From positions 1-64,000 of the forward strand of contig NZ_JAMXOC010000002.1 of assembly GCF_024721265.1 (NCBI RefSeq): DNA of 64,000 nt, read 5' to 3'. Each line of letters opens with the position of its first letter. Position 1 is the stretch's first letter. The position numbers were made by a program, and so were the translations under genes. The notes beneath the pieces were generated by a model. It did no database searches. It saw only the letters and a program-made list of their open reading frames with translations, and had not been told where the DNA came from. Shown here piece by piece: positions 35,006-43,293 of the stretch. The DNA comes from Ohessyouella blattaphilus (GTDB taxonomy: Bacteria; Bacillota; Clostridia; Lachnospirales; Lachnospiraceae).

Positions 35006-35371
35006 ATGAAGAAGAGAAGTATTAAAAATACCCGTGTAAATAATGAGGTGGCTAAAGAATTGACGACTATTATCAGGAATGTAAAAGATCCGCGAGTGTC
35101 GGAGTGGGTAACGGTTACCCACGCCGAAGTGGCACCTGATTTAAAGACGGCGAAAGCCTACGTCAGCGTTCTTGGTGATGAAAAGCAAAAGGAAGATACT
35201 CTTAAAGGACTAAAAAGCGCTCACGGTTATATCCGTAGTGAACTGGCTCGCAGTATCAATATGCGCAATACGCCAGAGATTACCTTTTTGCTCGATGAGT
35301 CAATTGAATACGGAGTAGCTATGTCGAAGAAAATCGACGATGTAATCAAAGGAGATGACGATGTTAACTAA
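35006..35371 (+). CDS. rbfA: Ribosome-binding factor A
   Basis: 121 residues with the KH-like fold: [82 protein letters not shown] 30S maturation and cold-adaptation factor. Overlaps nrnA by 11 bp. Confidence 0.96.
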   Translation: MKKRSIKNTRVNNEVAKELTTIIRNVKDPRVSEWVTVTHAEVAPDLKTAKAYVSVLGDEKQKEDTLKGLKSAHGYIRSELARSINMRNTPEITFLLDESIEYGVAMSKKIDDVIKGDDDVN

Positions 35372-36329
35372 GGTATTAGATGGGGTAAAAACCGTCGCCA
35401 TCGGCGGTCACATCCGCCCGGATGGTGATTGTGTTGGTTCATGCCTCGGCATGTACCTTTACTTAACAAAGGTTTATCCAGAAGTAAAGGTGGATGTGTA
35501 TTTACAGCGTTTTTCGAAGACGTTTGGTTTTTTACAGAGAATAGAGGACATTAAGCACGAGGTTACAGGAGAGAAAGAATACGACTTGTTTATTAGTCTA
35601 GATTGTGGGGATAGAGAGCGTTTAGGCTTTACCTTACCGTTATTTGATAAAGCTAAGCGCACGCTGTGTATTGATCATCACGAAAGCAATAATGCCTTTG
35701 CTGATGTCAACTATATCTATCCAGAAGCCAGTTCCACTGCGGAACTGGTGTATGATTTGCTGGATAAAGATGAGATTGATACGGGGATTGCTCAGGCTAT
35801 TTACTTAGGTATCGTTCACGATACTGGGGTTTTCCAGTATTCCAATGTGGCACCGTCAACGTTTCAGGCGGCGGCGTTTTTGATTACCAAAGAGATTGAT
35901 GCTCCGCGGATTATCTCGGAAACGTTTTATGCAAAAACGTATGCCCAGAATCAAATTCTCGGGCGGACCTTGCTAGAGAGCTTTCTGTTACTAGACGGTA
36001 GAGTGATTGCCGGCAGCGTTAGCCGCCGGGTGATGGATTTCTACGAGGTTAACCCTGGTGACTTTGAAGGCATTGTCAGCCAAATGCGGGTGACGGAAGG
36101 GGTCGAAGTGGCAATCTTTATGTACGAACTGGAGCCGGGGAACTTTAAGGTGAGCTTGCGCTCCAAAGATATCGTGGATGTTAACCGAATCGCCGCTTAC
36201 TTTGGCGGTGGTGGGCACAAGAAAGCCGCTGGCTTTAATATGGCGGGGACGGCCCATGATATAACCAACAACGTTACGAAATTCGTGGCAGAACAGCTAA
36301 AAGAATTAGAAGGAAACGCTCGTGATTAA
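35361..36329 (+). CDS. nrnA: DHH/DHHA1 phosphoesterase (NrnA-type nanoRNase/pAp phosphatase)
   Basis: 322 residues from the ATG at 35361 (AAAGGAG, 6 bp spacing; the ATG at 35355 is within the RBS). Motifs: [14 protein letters not shown] (DxD), [13 protein letters not shown] (DHH), DTGVFQYSN, and the DHHA1 [11 protein letters not shown] at the C-terminus. NrnA degrades short oligoribonucleotides and dephosphorylates 3'-phosphoadenosine 5'-phosphate. Overlaps rbfA and truB ends. Confidence 0.93.
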   Translation: MLTKVLDGVKTVAIGGHIRPDGDCVGSCLGMYLYLTKVYPEVKVDVYLQRFSKTFGFLQRIEDIKHEVTGEKEYDLFISLDCGDRERLGFTLPLFDKAKRTLCIDHHESNNAFADVNYIYPEASSTAELVYDLLDKDEIDTGIAQAIYLGIVHDTGVFQYSNVAPSTFQAAAFLITKEIDAPRIISETFYAKTYAQNQILGRTLLESFLLLDGRVIAGSVSRRVMDFYEVNPGDFEGIVSQMRVTEGVEVAIFMYELEPGNFKVSLRSKDIVDVNRIAAYFGGGGHKKAAGFNMAGTAHDITNNVTKFVAEQLKELEGNARD

Positions 36330-37236
36330 CGGAATTCTGATTATTGATAAAGAAAAAGGGTATACCTCACACGATGTGGTGGCCAAGCTTAGAGGCATGA
36401 TAGGACAGCGCAAAATCGGACATACGGGTACACTAGACCCTGAGGCAACAGGTGTGCTACCTGTTTGTTTAGGGAAAGCTACGAAGGTTTGTGGCCTTTT
36501 AACCGATAAAGAGAAGGTCTATGAGACCGAGCTTCTCTTAGGGGTTAGCTACGACACTCAAGATACTACGGGCATGCTTCTTAAAGAAAGAGATATTAGC
36601 GCTTTAACGGAAGCACAGGTACAAGGGGTGATTATGAGCTATCTGGGAACGTATGCTCAGGTGCCGCCGATGTATTCGGCCCTTAAGGTAAACGGTAAGA
36701 AGCTGTATGAGCTCGCCCGGGAAGGGGTTACAGTTGAACGTAAAGCCCGAGAGGTGAATATCTACGAGATCGATATCTTGGCGATGAATCTACCTAGAGT
36801 AAGCCTTCGCATCCGGTGCTCAAAGGGGACCTATATTCGTACCTTATGTCACGATATTGGCGAAGAGCTAGGAGTAGGCGGGGCGATGAATAAGCTGAAG
36901 CGAACAGCGGTGGCAAATTTTACCCTTGCTGATAGCATTCGCCTCGGTGAGCTAGCAAGGTTAATTGATGAGGGCCACTTAGAAAAGCGAATAATCCCTA
37001 TTGACCGGGTCTTTGATAGGTACCCAGCAGGGGTCGTTAAGCGGGAATTTGAAAGCCTTGCATATAACGGAAATAAGCTTACGTTTGCGGAAGCGTCAAT
37101 CGACCCAGTGCAAGTAGGAGAACGGGTGCGGCTATATAATGAGGACGGCGAATTTATCGGTTTATATGAAGAGGACAAACAGCGCCTCAAAGTACATAAG
37201 ATGTTTTACGATAGTGAGGCTAAGAGAGAAGACTAA
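36322..37236 (+). CDS. truB: tRNA pseudouridine(55) synthase
   Basis: 304 residues from GTG at 36322 (AAGGA upstream). Family blocks: GILIIDKEKGYTSHDVV, KIGHTGTLDPEATGVLPVCLGKATK with catalytic D39, MYSALKVNGKKLYELAREG, SKGTYIRTLCHDIGEELG. A C-terminal PUA-like extension is present. Makes pseudouridine 55 in the T loop. Overlaps nrnA by 8 bp and ribF by 1 bp. Confidence 0.96.
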   Translation: MINGILIIDKEKGYTSHDVVAKLRGMIGQRKIGHTGTLDPEATGVLPVCLGKATKVCGLLTDKEKVYETELLLGVSYDTQDTTGMLLKERDISALTEAQVQGVIMSYLGTYAQVPPMYSALKVNGKKLYELAREGVTVERKAREVNIYEIDILAMNLPRVSLRIRCSKGTYIRTLCHDIGEELGVGGAMNKLKRTAVANFTLADSIRLGELARLIDEGHLEKRIIPIDRVFDRYPAGVVKREFESLAYNGNKLTFAEASIDPVQVGERVRLYNEDGEFIGLYEEDKQRLKVHKMFYDSEAKRED

Positions 37237-38132
37237 TGGAACACATTCAGGACTTATTTAGTTACGACAAAAAGGAAAAAACGGCATTAACCATTGGAAA
37301 ATTTGATGGTTTGCATAGAGGACATCAAGAACTAATTGCTAAAATTGGCGAGCTGAGTCGCTTAGAGGGACTTAAAAGCGTAGTTTGCGCCATGGACTTC
37401 ACCCCGGTATGGCAAGTGATGGGGATTAAGCCAGAGCTCTTGATGACGAGAAGCGAGCGGATGCGTCGGCTCGAAGGAAAAGTAGATTATTTGGTGGAAG
37501 CGCCATTTATCAAGAAGCTTACCCAGATGACCCCAGAGATTTTTGCAAGAGATGTGATTCAGGGAATCTTTCACGCGAAGTATGTGGTGGTAGGTGATGG
37601 CTTTCGGTTTGGCACCCAGCGTAGCGGTGATATCAACACCTTACAGGCACTGGGTGAGCGTTACGGTTTTCAGACGATTATAATTCCCAATCTTAAGGAC
37701 GGGGAGACGGTGATTAGTAGTACCGTTATTAAGAGTCTGATCAAAGCTGGAGACATCCAGCAGGCTAACCGCCTGTTGGGTTACGAATACGGCTATACGG
37801 GAGTGGTAGAACAAGGCAATCATATCGGCCGCACCTTGGGCTTTCCTACGCTTAATGTACACCCCCTAGAAGGGAAGGTCTTACCGCCTTTTGGAGTTTA
37901 CGAAAGTCAGGTTACCGTATCGGGAAAGCAGTACCGGGGAATTACGAATATCGGAGTGAAGCCGACGGTGGAGAAAAATACCCGGATACTGGTGGAAAGT
38001 TTCCTGTTTGATTATTCCGGAAATGCTTATGGGGAAGAGATAGGTGTGAGCTTACGGCGCTTTAAACGTCCGGAGAAGAAATTTTCATCCCTTGAGGAAT
38101 TAAAGGAAGCCATCGCTCAGGACATAAAATGA
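37236..38132 (+). CDS. ribF: Bifunctional riboflavin kinase/FAD synthetase
   Basis: 298 residues. N-terminal FMN adenylyltransferase domain (GKFDGLHRGHQELI, VVGDGFRFGTQRSGD, ISSTVIKSLIKAGD), then the riboflavin kinase domain from about residue 180 (GRTLGFPTLNVHPLEGKVLPPFGVYES, TNIGVKPTV, VESFLFDYSGNAYGEEIGVSL). Converts riboflavin to FMN and FAD. Starts at the A shared with the truB stop (TAATG). Confidence 0.95.
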   Translation: MEHIQDLFSYDKKEKTALTIGKFDGLHRGHQELIAKIGELSRLEGLKSVVCAMDFTPVWQVMGIKPELLMTRSERMRRLEGKVDYLVEAPFIKKLTQMTPEIFARDVIQGIFHAKYVVVGDGFRFGTQRSGDINTLQALGERYGFQTIIIPNLKDGETVISSTVIKSLIKAGDIQQANRLLGYEYGYTGVVEQGNHIGRTLGFPTLNVHPLEGKVLPPFGVYESQVTVSGKQYRGITNIGVKPTVEKNTRILVESFLFDYSGNAYGEEIGVSLRRFKRPEKKFSSLEELKEAIAQDIK

Positions 38133-38140
38133 ATTTGCGC

Positions 38141-38169
38141 TTTACATAAACTATGCTTTATGCTATATT
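38141..38169 (+). promoter_or_regulatory. Promoter of rpsO
   Basis: TTTACA (38141-38146), 17-bp spacer, TATATT (38164-38169). Confidence 0.68.
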
Positions 38170-38176
38170 AATACGG

Positions 38177-38236
38177 TGTTAGAACCCATATTCGGTAGTT
38201 GGAAACTCCAACCGCTACTTAGTATGTGGGGATACA
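38177..38236 (+). promoter_or_regulatory. S15 leader RNA upstream of rpsO
   Basis: The leader folds as nested stems: ACCCATA pairs with TATGTGGG, CGGTAG with CTACT, and TTGGA with TCCAA around AAC. This compact junction ahead of rpsO fits the Firmicutes S15-binding leaders through which S15 represses its own translation. Assigned by position and fold. Confidence 0.62.
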
Positions 38237-38263
38237 TTAGAGAAATATAAGGAGGAAAATTCG

Positions 38264-38530
38264 ATGATTACAAAAGAAATGAAAGAGGACATCATCAAGA
38301 CTTACGGTAAGGTAGAAGGTGATACAGGTTCACCGGAAGTACAAATTGCTATCTTAACGGCAAGAATTAATGATTTAACAGATCATTTTAAAGCGAATCC
38401 AAAAGATCACCACTCAAGAAGAGGACTTCTTAAGATGGTAGGTCAAAGACGTGGATTACTTGCTTATCTTAAGAAGAAAGATATTGCAAGATACCGTGTT
38501 TTAATCGAGCAACTTGGATTAAGAAAATAA
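38264..38530 (+). CDS. rpsO: 30S ribosomal protein S15
   Basis: 88 residues: [53 protein letters not shown] is diagnostic. Binds the central three-way junction of 16S rRNA. RBS AAGGAGG. It has its own promoter and leader although it also ends the nusA-infB operon. Confidence 0.97.
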   Translation: MITKEMKEDIIKTYGKVEGDTGSPEVQIAILTARINDLTDHFKANPKDHHSRRGLLKMVGQRRGLLAYLKKKDIARYRVLIEQLGLRK

Positions 38531-38539
38531 TTTTGATGC

Positions 38540-38587
38540 AAAAGCGATGGCGTGCCCCTTAAATATAGGGACTGCTGTCGCTTTTTC
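38540..38587 (+). terminator. Terminator after rpsO
   Basis: AAAAGCGA...TCGCTTTTT stem with an inner TGCCCC / GGG-type pairing, then a T run. Confidence 0.82.
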
Positions 38588-38634
38588 CTGATTAAAGTGT
38601 TAGAATAATAAAAAAAACGAAAAGGAGAACGAAC

Positions 38635-39807
38635 ATGGATTACCAAGAAGAAGCAATGAAAAAACATAAAGAATGGGGCGGAAAGATCGAAGTGGTTTCG
38701 AAGGTCCCTTTAGATAATAAGGACGATTTGTCAATTGCTTACACTCCTGGAGTCGCCGCTCCTTGTTTGGCTATCGAAAAGGATGTAGAATTAAGCTATG
38801 AGCTTACGAGACGTCATAACTTGGTAGCCGTGGTTACCGATGGCACAGCCGTTCTCGGTCTAGGCGATATCGGACCGGAAGCAGGAATGCCGGTTATGGA
38901 AGGTAAATGTGCCCTTTTTAAAGCTTTTGCCGATGTGGATGCGTTCCCTCTATGCGTTCGCTCAAAGGAAGTTGATGATATTGTTAATGTGATTAAATTG
39001 ACGGCAGGTAGCTTCGGTGGTGTTAACCTAGAGGATATTTCAGCTCCACGCTGTTTTGAAATCGAAGAGCGTCTAAAGAAAGAATGCGATATTCCGATTT
39101 TCCACGATGACCAGCACGGCACGGCTGTAGTAACCTTAGCCGCGATGTTTAATGCGCTAAAGCTTACCGGTCGCAAGATCGAAGATATTAAGGTGGTTAC
39201 CAGTGGCGCCGGAGCAGCGGGAATTGCGATTATTAAATTGCTAATTGCCATGGGACTTAAAAATGTAATTATGACAGACCGTAAGGGCGCTATTTACGAA
39301 GGCCGGGACGGACTGAATAAAGAAAAAGAAGAGATGGCGAAGATAACTAACCGGGAGATGAAAAAAGGTACACTTGCCGATTGCCTGGTAGGGGCGGATG
39401 TCTTTATCGGCGTTTCTGCACCGAATTCAGTAACGGAAGAAATGGTTAGGTCAATGGCGAAAGATCCTATTCTTTTCCCCATGGCCAATCCCACTCCGGA
39501 AATTATGCCAGACCTAGCGAAAGCTGCTGGGGCGGCGGTAATCGGTACAGGACGTAGTGATTTCCCGAACCAAATTAATAACGTGCTTGCGTTCCCAGGT
39601 ATCTTTAGAGGGGCTCTAGACGTTAGAGCGAGCGATATTAACGATGAGATGAAAATAGCTGCGGCAAAAGCCATTGCCGGCTTTGTCACAGAGGCGGAAG
39701 TTTCGCCGGAATACATTATTCCTAGCGCCCTTAATAAGGACGTAGCAAAAGCGGTAGCTGAGGCGGTGGCAAAAGCAGCTAGAGATAGCGGTGTAGCTAG
39801 AATATAA
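38635..39807 (+). CDS. NAD(P)-dependent malic enzyme
   Basis: 390 residues, the short bacterial form. Oxidative decarboxylation of malate to pyruvate. SIAYTPGVAAPCLAI carries the catalytic Tyr; VVTDGTAVLGLGDIGPEAGMPVMEGKC, DIPIFHDDQHGTAVV (metal site) and the Rossmann GAGAAGIAIIKLLI follow; FPMANPTPEIMP and IGTGRSDFPNQINNVLAFPGIFRGALD close the pattern. Monocistronic between two terminators; RBS AAGGAGA. Confidence 0.95.
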   Translation: MDYQEEAMKKHKEWGGKIEVVSKVPLDNKDDLSIAYTPGVAAPCLAIEKDVELSYELTRRHNLVAVVTDGTAVLGLGDIGPEAGMPVMEGKCALFKAFADVDAFPLCVRSKEVDDIVNVIKLTAGSFGGVNLEDISAPRCFEIEERLKKECDIPIFHDDQHGTAVVTLAAMFNALKLTGRKIEDIKVVTSGAGAAGIAIIKLLIAMGLKNVIMTDRKGAIYEGRDGLNKEKEEMAKITNREMKKGTLADCLVGADVFIGVSAPNSVTEEMVRSMAKDPILFPMANPTPEIMPDLAKAAGAAVIGTGRSDFPNQINNVLAFPGIFRGALDVRASDINDEMKIAAAKAIAGFVTEAEVSPEYIIPSALNKDVAKAVAEAVAKAARDSGVARI

Positions 39808-39811
39808 AAGT

Positions 39812-39849
39812 AAAAAAAGAACTGCTATTGGCTGGCAGTTCTTTTTTTG
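39812..39849. terminator. Bidirectional terminator, malic enzyme/diguanylate cyclase
   Basis: AAAAAAAGAACTGC pairs with GGCAGTTCTTTTTTT around TATTGGCT; A and T runs serve both strands. Confidence 0.85.
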
Positions 39850-39856
39850 TATAATC

Positions 39857-41095
39857 TTATTTTTCATCTTTGGGCGCCATGGTCTCTTCATAGATACGGT
39901 AGGCATTCTTGCCGCCGTGTTTCGCGTGATACATAGCGATATCCGCATACTTAATCAGAATATGGTAGTTATTGGTGTGCTCAGGATAGAGAGCCACGCC
40001 AATGGACATACCTAAGCCGTACTTCTCCCGGTAGTGGGCGAATTCAGATCCCTGAAAGCCTTCTAAGAGATCTGTGGCTAGCTTCTTTGCTTGTTCGACG
40101 GTTTCGATATGATCCACGACTTGAATAAACTCGTCACCGCCGACCCGGGCAGCGATGTTAAGGTGTCCAGCAGAAGGCCGGAAAGCCGTAACGTTCTTCT
40201 TCGTGTGATCGAGATACTTACCGACCATCTTAAGGACTTCATCCCCAGTATCGTGACCAGCGGTATCGTTAATGGTTTTGAAGTTATCCAGATCGATGAA
40301 GATCAAGGCAAAGCTTTTCTTGTGTTTCATCTTTTCGTCTAATACGTCCAGTAAGTATTGACGGTTAGGGAGACCGGTAACGGTATCGTGGTGAGCAAGG
40401 ATTCGCAGTTGCTCCTGCATCCGGTTCACTCGGTACATCAAGAAAACGATAAGGCTAATCATGGCAATCAAAATCACGGAAATAACCGCCACGAGAGCGA
40501 TAAACACCTGGTTTGCCTGATTAATACTTTCTTCGATGTAGTGGTCTTCGATATCCACACTGATAATGCCGATAATCTGACCATTGTGCATAATGGGAGC
40601 GGCGGCGGTGTTGTAGCTACCGTATTCATCCTCCACGTTCATTACGCCACTGGCAATCTTGCCCGCAAATGCTTCTTCGTGAACGGCTGCTGGTTCGTAG
40701 GGAATAAAGACCGATTCGTCTTCTTCATCGGTATCCATAATAAACATGCATTCGCCATCCACATACTTAAGAATATAGATGTAATCCGCACCGGTGTTCT
40801 TAGCAAGGGTCCGTAGTTCCTGACGAAATTCGATGAAGGTATCCTCGTCTTTATGAATATCTGCTTCGCTGTCATAACTTTCGATTAGCTCGGGCGAGGT
40901 TAGATCTCTAGCGGCTAAAGTAATGGAGCGAAGCTGGTTTTCAATGCTGTCTTTTAAAAGTTCTTGTTGCTTTCTGGTATTGGTATTTTCTAAAAATAGC
41001 ACCGCCGCAAACAACAAAGCAGCAAAGAAAAGGAGGAGAGCAATTATTATTGTTCTGGCCTTGTGGTCTTTCTTTTTCGCTTCGATAATATTCAT
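39857..41095 (-). CDS. Membrane diguanylate cyclase with extracellular sensor domain
   Basis: 412 residues from the ATG at 41095 (GGAAG, 6-8 bp; a TTG five codons upstream is less likely). TM helix about 16-36, extracellular Cache-like sensor (about 37-200), TM helix about 202-226, GGDEF domain about 240-405 with HDTVTGLPNRQYL, FIDLDNFKTIND and the active site RVGGDEF. It should make c-di-GMP. The usual product-inhibition I-site (RxxD before GGDEF) is absent; the aligned residues are GHLN, and there is a short insertion (DHTKKNVTAFRPSAG). Own promoter; no partner gene next to it. Confidence 0.9.
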   Translation of the reverse strand: MNIIEAKKKDHKARTIIIALLLFFAALLFAAVLFLENTNTRKQQELLKDSIENQLRSITLAARDLTSPELIESYDSEADIHKDEDTFIEFRQELRTLAKNTGADYIYILKYVDGECMFIMDTDEEDESVFIPYEPAAVHEEAFAGKIASGVMNVEDEYGSYNTAAAPIMHNGQIIGIISVDIEDHYIEESINQANQVFIALVAVISVILIAMISLIVFLMYRVNRMQEQLRILAHHDTVTGLPNRQYLLDVLDEKMKHKKSFALIFIDLDNFKTINDTAGHDTGDEVLKMVGKYLDHTKKNVTAFRPSAGHLNIAARVGGDEFIQVVDHIETVEQAKKLATDLLEGFQGSEFAHYREKYGLGMSIGVALYPEHTNNYHILIKYADIAMYHAKHGGKNAYRIYEETMAPKDEK

Positions 41096-41122
41096 CCTTC
41101 TTCCTTTCAAAGTATTTCCTTC

Positions 41123-41152
41123 ATTCTATCATAGGGGCTTTATTGTGGTCAA
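41123..41152 (-). promoter_or_regulatory. Promoter of the diguanylate cyclase
   Basis: On the minus strand: TTGACC (41152-41147), 18-bp spacer, TAGAAT (41128-41123). Confidence 0.62.
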
Positions 41153-41256
41153 TTATTCAATTTATTTATAAGAGAATTAAAATAATTAATTATGCAGGAA
41201 CATAGGACGAATGCTATAGTATTTTCAGTAAAGAGAAGTCATGGAGGATGTCTATC

Positions 41257-42204
41257 ATGTTAAAGAAAATACCGTTTCCCCTAAGTGGGGTAATGCTTGG
41301 AGTCTTAGGATTAGGAAATTTATTGGAGAGTTTTTCGCCAGCGATTAAATGGTTCTGTGGTACTTTAGGGACCGTGTTAGCCCTGGTATTAATAGCGAAA
41401 ATGATTTGGGATAAGGGAGCGCTTCTAGAAGCTCTTAGAAACCCGATTCTCGCCAGTGTTTTAGGGACCTTTCCCATGTCCTTAATGCTATTAGCAGGCT
41501 ATGGCGCGGCCCTTCATATTCCTGGAACCCTTTGGCTTTGGTACGTGGCAATCGCTTTGCATATCGCATTAATGCTGTATTTTACATACAATTTTGTCAT
41601 CAAGTTAAAAATTGAAAATGTTCATGCCTCTTATTATATTGTCTACGTGGGGATTATTATTGCGAGCGTAACTTCTCCAGATTTCCATACGGAAGCTTTA
41701 GGGAGTGTAATCTTTTGGTTTGGCTTTATCGCTTACGTCCCCTTATTGGTGCTTGTAAGTTATCGCTACCTAAAGGTTCGCAATATGGAGAGTGCTTCCA
41801 AGCTTTTATTTTGTATTTTTGCGGCTCCGGCGAACCTTTGTCTAGTTGGGTATCATAAAGCCATCGCCGACAAGTCCCTCCTAGTCATTATCACCTTAAT
41901 GGTGGTCGGGCAATTGTTCTATCTACTAGTATTAGCGATGCTGCCGAAGCTCTTAACGAAAACTTTTTTCCCTAGCTACGCGTCCCTAACGTTTCCCCTT
42001 GTCATTACGGCGACGGAGTTAAAGCTTACCAATGGGGAGCTGATTGCTAGAGGGATTCACAGTTCGGTTCTCGCGGTGGCGGTAAAGGCCGAAACGATAA
42101 TTGCGGTTATCTTCGTGGTCTATGCTTTGATTCGTTACTTCAATTTTATTTTCTTCGAGCAAAGAGAACAGGGGCTGGGCATTTCGACTTTTAAACCAAG
42201 GTAA
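41257..42204 (+). CDS. TDT (TehA/SLAC1-type) family transporter
   Basis: 315 residues from the ATG at 41257 (GGAGG with 9 bp; the ATG at 41248 touches the RBS). About ten hydrophobic helices in the TehA/Mae1 pattern: PLSGVMLGVLGLGNL, a PMSLMLLAGYG helix, FPLVITATELKL. The family includes malic acid transporters, tellurite resistance TehA and anion channels. An extended -10 (TGCTATAGT, 41212-41220) lies upstream. The LysR regulator 53 bp downstream, same strand, may control it; substrate unknown. Confidence 0.82.
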   Translation: MLKKIPFPLSGVMLGVLGLGNLLESFSPAIKWFCGTLGTVLALVLIAKMIWDKGALLEALRNPILASVLGTFPMSLMLLAGYGAALHIPGTLWLWYVAIALHIALMLYFTYNFVIKLKIENVHASYYIVYVGIIIASVTSPDFHTEALGSVIFWFGFIAYVPLLVLVSYRYLKVRNMESASKLLFCIFAAPANLCLVGYHKAIADKSLLVIITLMVVGQLFYLLVLAMLPKLLTKTFFPSYASLTFPLVITATELKLTNGELIARGIHSSVLAVAVKAETIIAVIFVVYALIRYFNFIFFEQREQGLGISTFKPR

Positions 42205-42257
42205 AGTGTGGTAAAGTTGGTTTGTTAACTAGAAAAGATGGTTTTTGAGGTGGCGAT

Positions 42258-43142
42258 ATGTTTGAAGAAATGCGAGCGTTTGTAGCAGTAGCAGAGGTTG
42301 GCAGTTATACGAAGGCGGCAGAGATTATGTCCTTTTCACAGCCCACCATTTCCCAGCAAGTGCGACGATTAGAGATGTTTTTTGGCGGTGTGGCCCTATT
42401 TGAAAAAAGCGGGGTGGGTAATAGTATCCGTCTGACAGAAGCGGGAGAGTATGCGTTTGCCAGTTGCAAGGACATGCTCAGCCTTTTAGATGAGACCATT
42501 GAAGTGATTAATAATAAGGACCGGGAAGAAGTTACCCGGGTGCGGGTAGGGGCCAGTCACACCATTTGCAACTACCTAGTGCCAAAGCTTTTGAAGTTGG
42601 TAGAAGAGGAGCTTCCAGGGTTAGAGATTATCACGACGATAGGCAATACAAAAAAGATATGCTCGTTATTAGATAAGGGGACGATTGATCTAGGGTTAAT
42701 TGAAGGACGGGATATGTACTTTCCCTTTGTTCGCCAGAATTTCTACGAGGATGAGATGATTTTAATCGGTTCCCCTTACTTAGCCACTCTAATTAGCGAT
42801 TTAAAGCCGGCTACGCTTAGTCGGCAAGCTTGGATTGTGCGGGAACAGGGATCGGGAACCCGCCAAGAGCAAATGGATTTTATGCGCACCATGCGTTTAA
42901 GCGCCCATCAAATCCGCATGTGTCATACAAATGGCGAAAATATTGAAATGGTGGCAAACGATTTAGGTCTGTCTTTGGTGTCACGATTATCAGCTGAGAA
43001 TTCATTAGCCTTGGGAAAAGTAGTAGAGATTCCTTTAAAGAAGCGTTTTGTCCGGAACTTTTCGTATATTTACCGAGAGGGAAGCAGCTTATGGGAGAGT
43101 GAGCAACTAAGCCATTTATTTGCTCTTCTAGAAAGTTTTTAG
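42258..43142 (+). CDS. LysR family transcriptional regulator
   Basis: 294 residues. N-terminal winged helix: MRAFVAVAEVGSYTKAAEIMSFSQPTISQQVRRLE; then a periplasmic-binding-type effector domain (VRVGASHTICNYLVPKLL, ... IDLGLIEGRDM, ... EQGSGTRQEQMDF). In this family the SGTR segment often lines the effector pocket (CysB/CbbR-like). Follows the TDT transporter on the same strand, so autoregulation and control of the transporter are plausible. Confidence 0.92.
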   Translation: MFEEMRAFVAVAEVGSYTKAAEIMSFSQPTISQQVRRLEMFFGGVALFEKSGVGNSIRLTEAGEYAFASCKDMLSLLDETIEVINNKDREEVTRVRVGASHTICNYLVPKLLKLVEEELPGLEIITTIGNTKKICSLLDKGTIDLGLIEGRDMYFPFVRQNFYEDEMILIGSPYLATLISDLKPATLSRQAWIVREQGSGTRQEQMDFMRTMRLSAHQIRMCHTNGENIEMVANDLGLSLVSRLSAENSLALGKVVEIPLKKRFVRNFSYIYREGSSLWESEQLSHLFALLESF

Positions 43143-43168
43143 CGCTTTTCTTTAACGGCACGATATGC

Positions 43169-43174
43169 TATAAT
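43169..43174 (+). promoter_or_regulatory. Extended -10 promoter of pnp
   Basis: TATAAT (43169-43174) preceded by TGC (extended -10); the -35 region is weak (TTTTCT at 17 bp). TSS about 43181. Confidence 0.55.
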
Positions 43175-43196
43175 AAAGCAGTTATGGGCAAAACTT

Positions 43197-43264
43197 ACGG
43201 ATCGAGACCACTGAAAAAGATATTTGTCTGGGGATAAGTATTTTTTTCAGTAGTTTCGAACGTA
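43197..43264 (+). promoter_or_regulatory. Long leader hairpin upstream of pnp
   Basis: A long imperfect stem: GATCGAGACCACTGAAAAA on the 5' side pairs with TTTTTTTCAGTAGTTTCGAAC on the 3' side (about 17 of 21 positions paired), closed by TATTTGTC / GATAAGTA around TGGG. It sits between the promoter and the RBS. In E. coli a leader hairpin cut by RNase III mediates pnp autoregulation; a similar role is inferred. Confidence 0.65.
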
Positions 43265-43293
43265 GTTTGCTATTATCTTAAAAGGAGAATCCT

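Noticed and set aside
40358-40816. Plus-strand open frame of 152 codons opposite the diguanylate cyclase
   Set aside because: Antisense shadow; low-complexity His/Asn-rich translation, no RBS.
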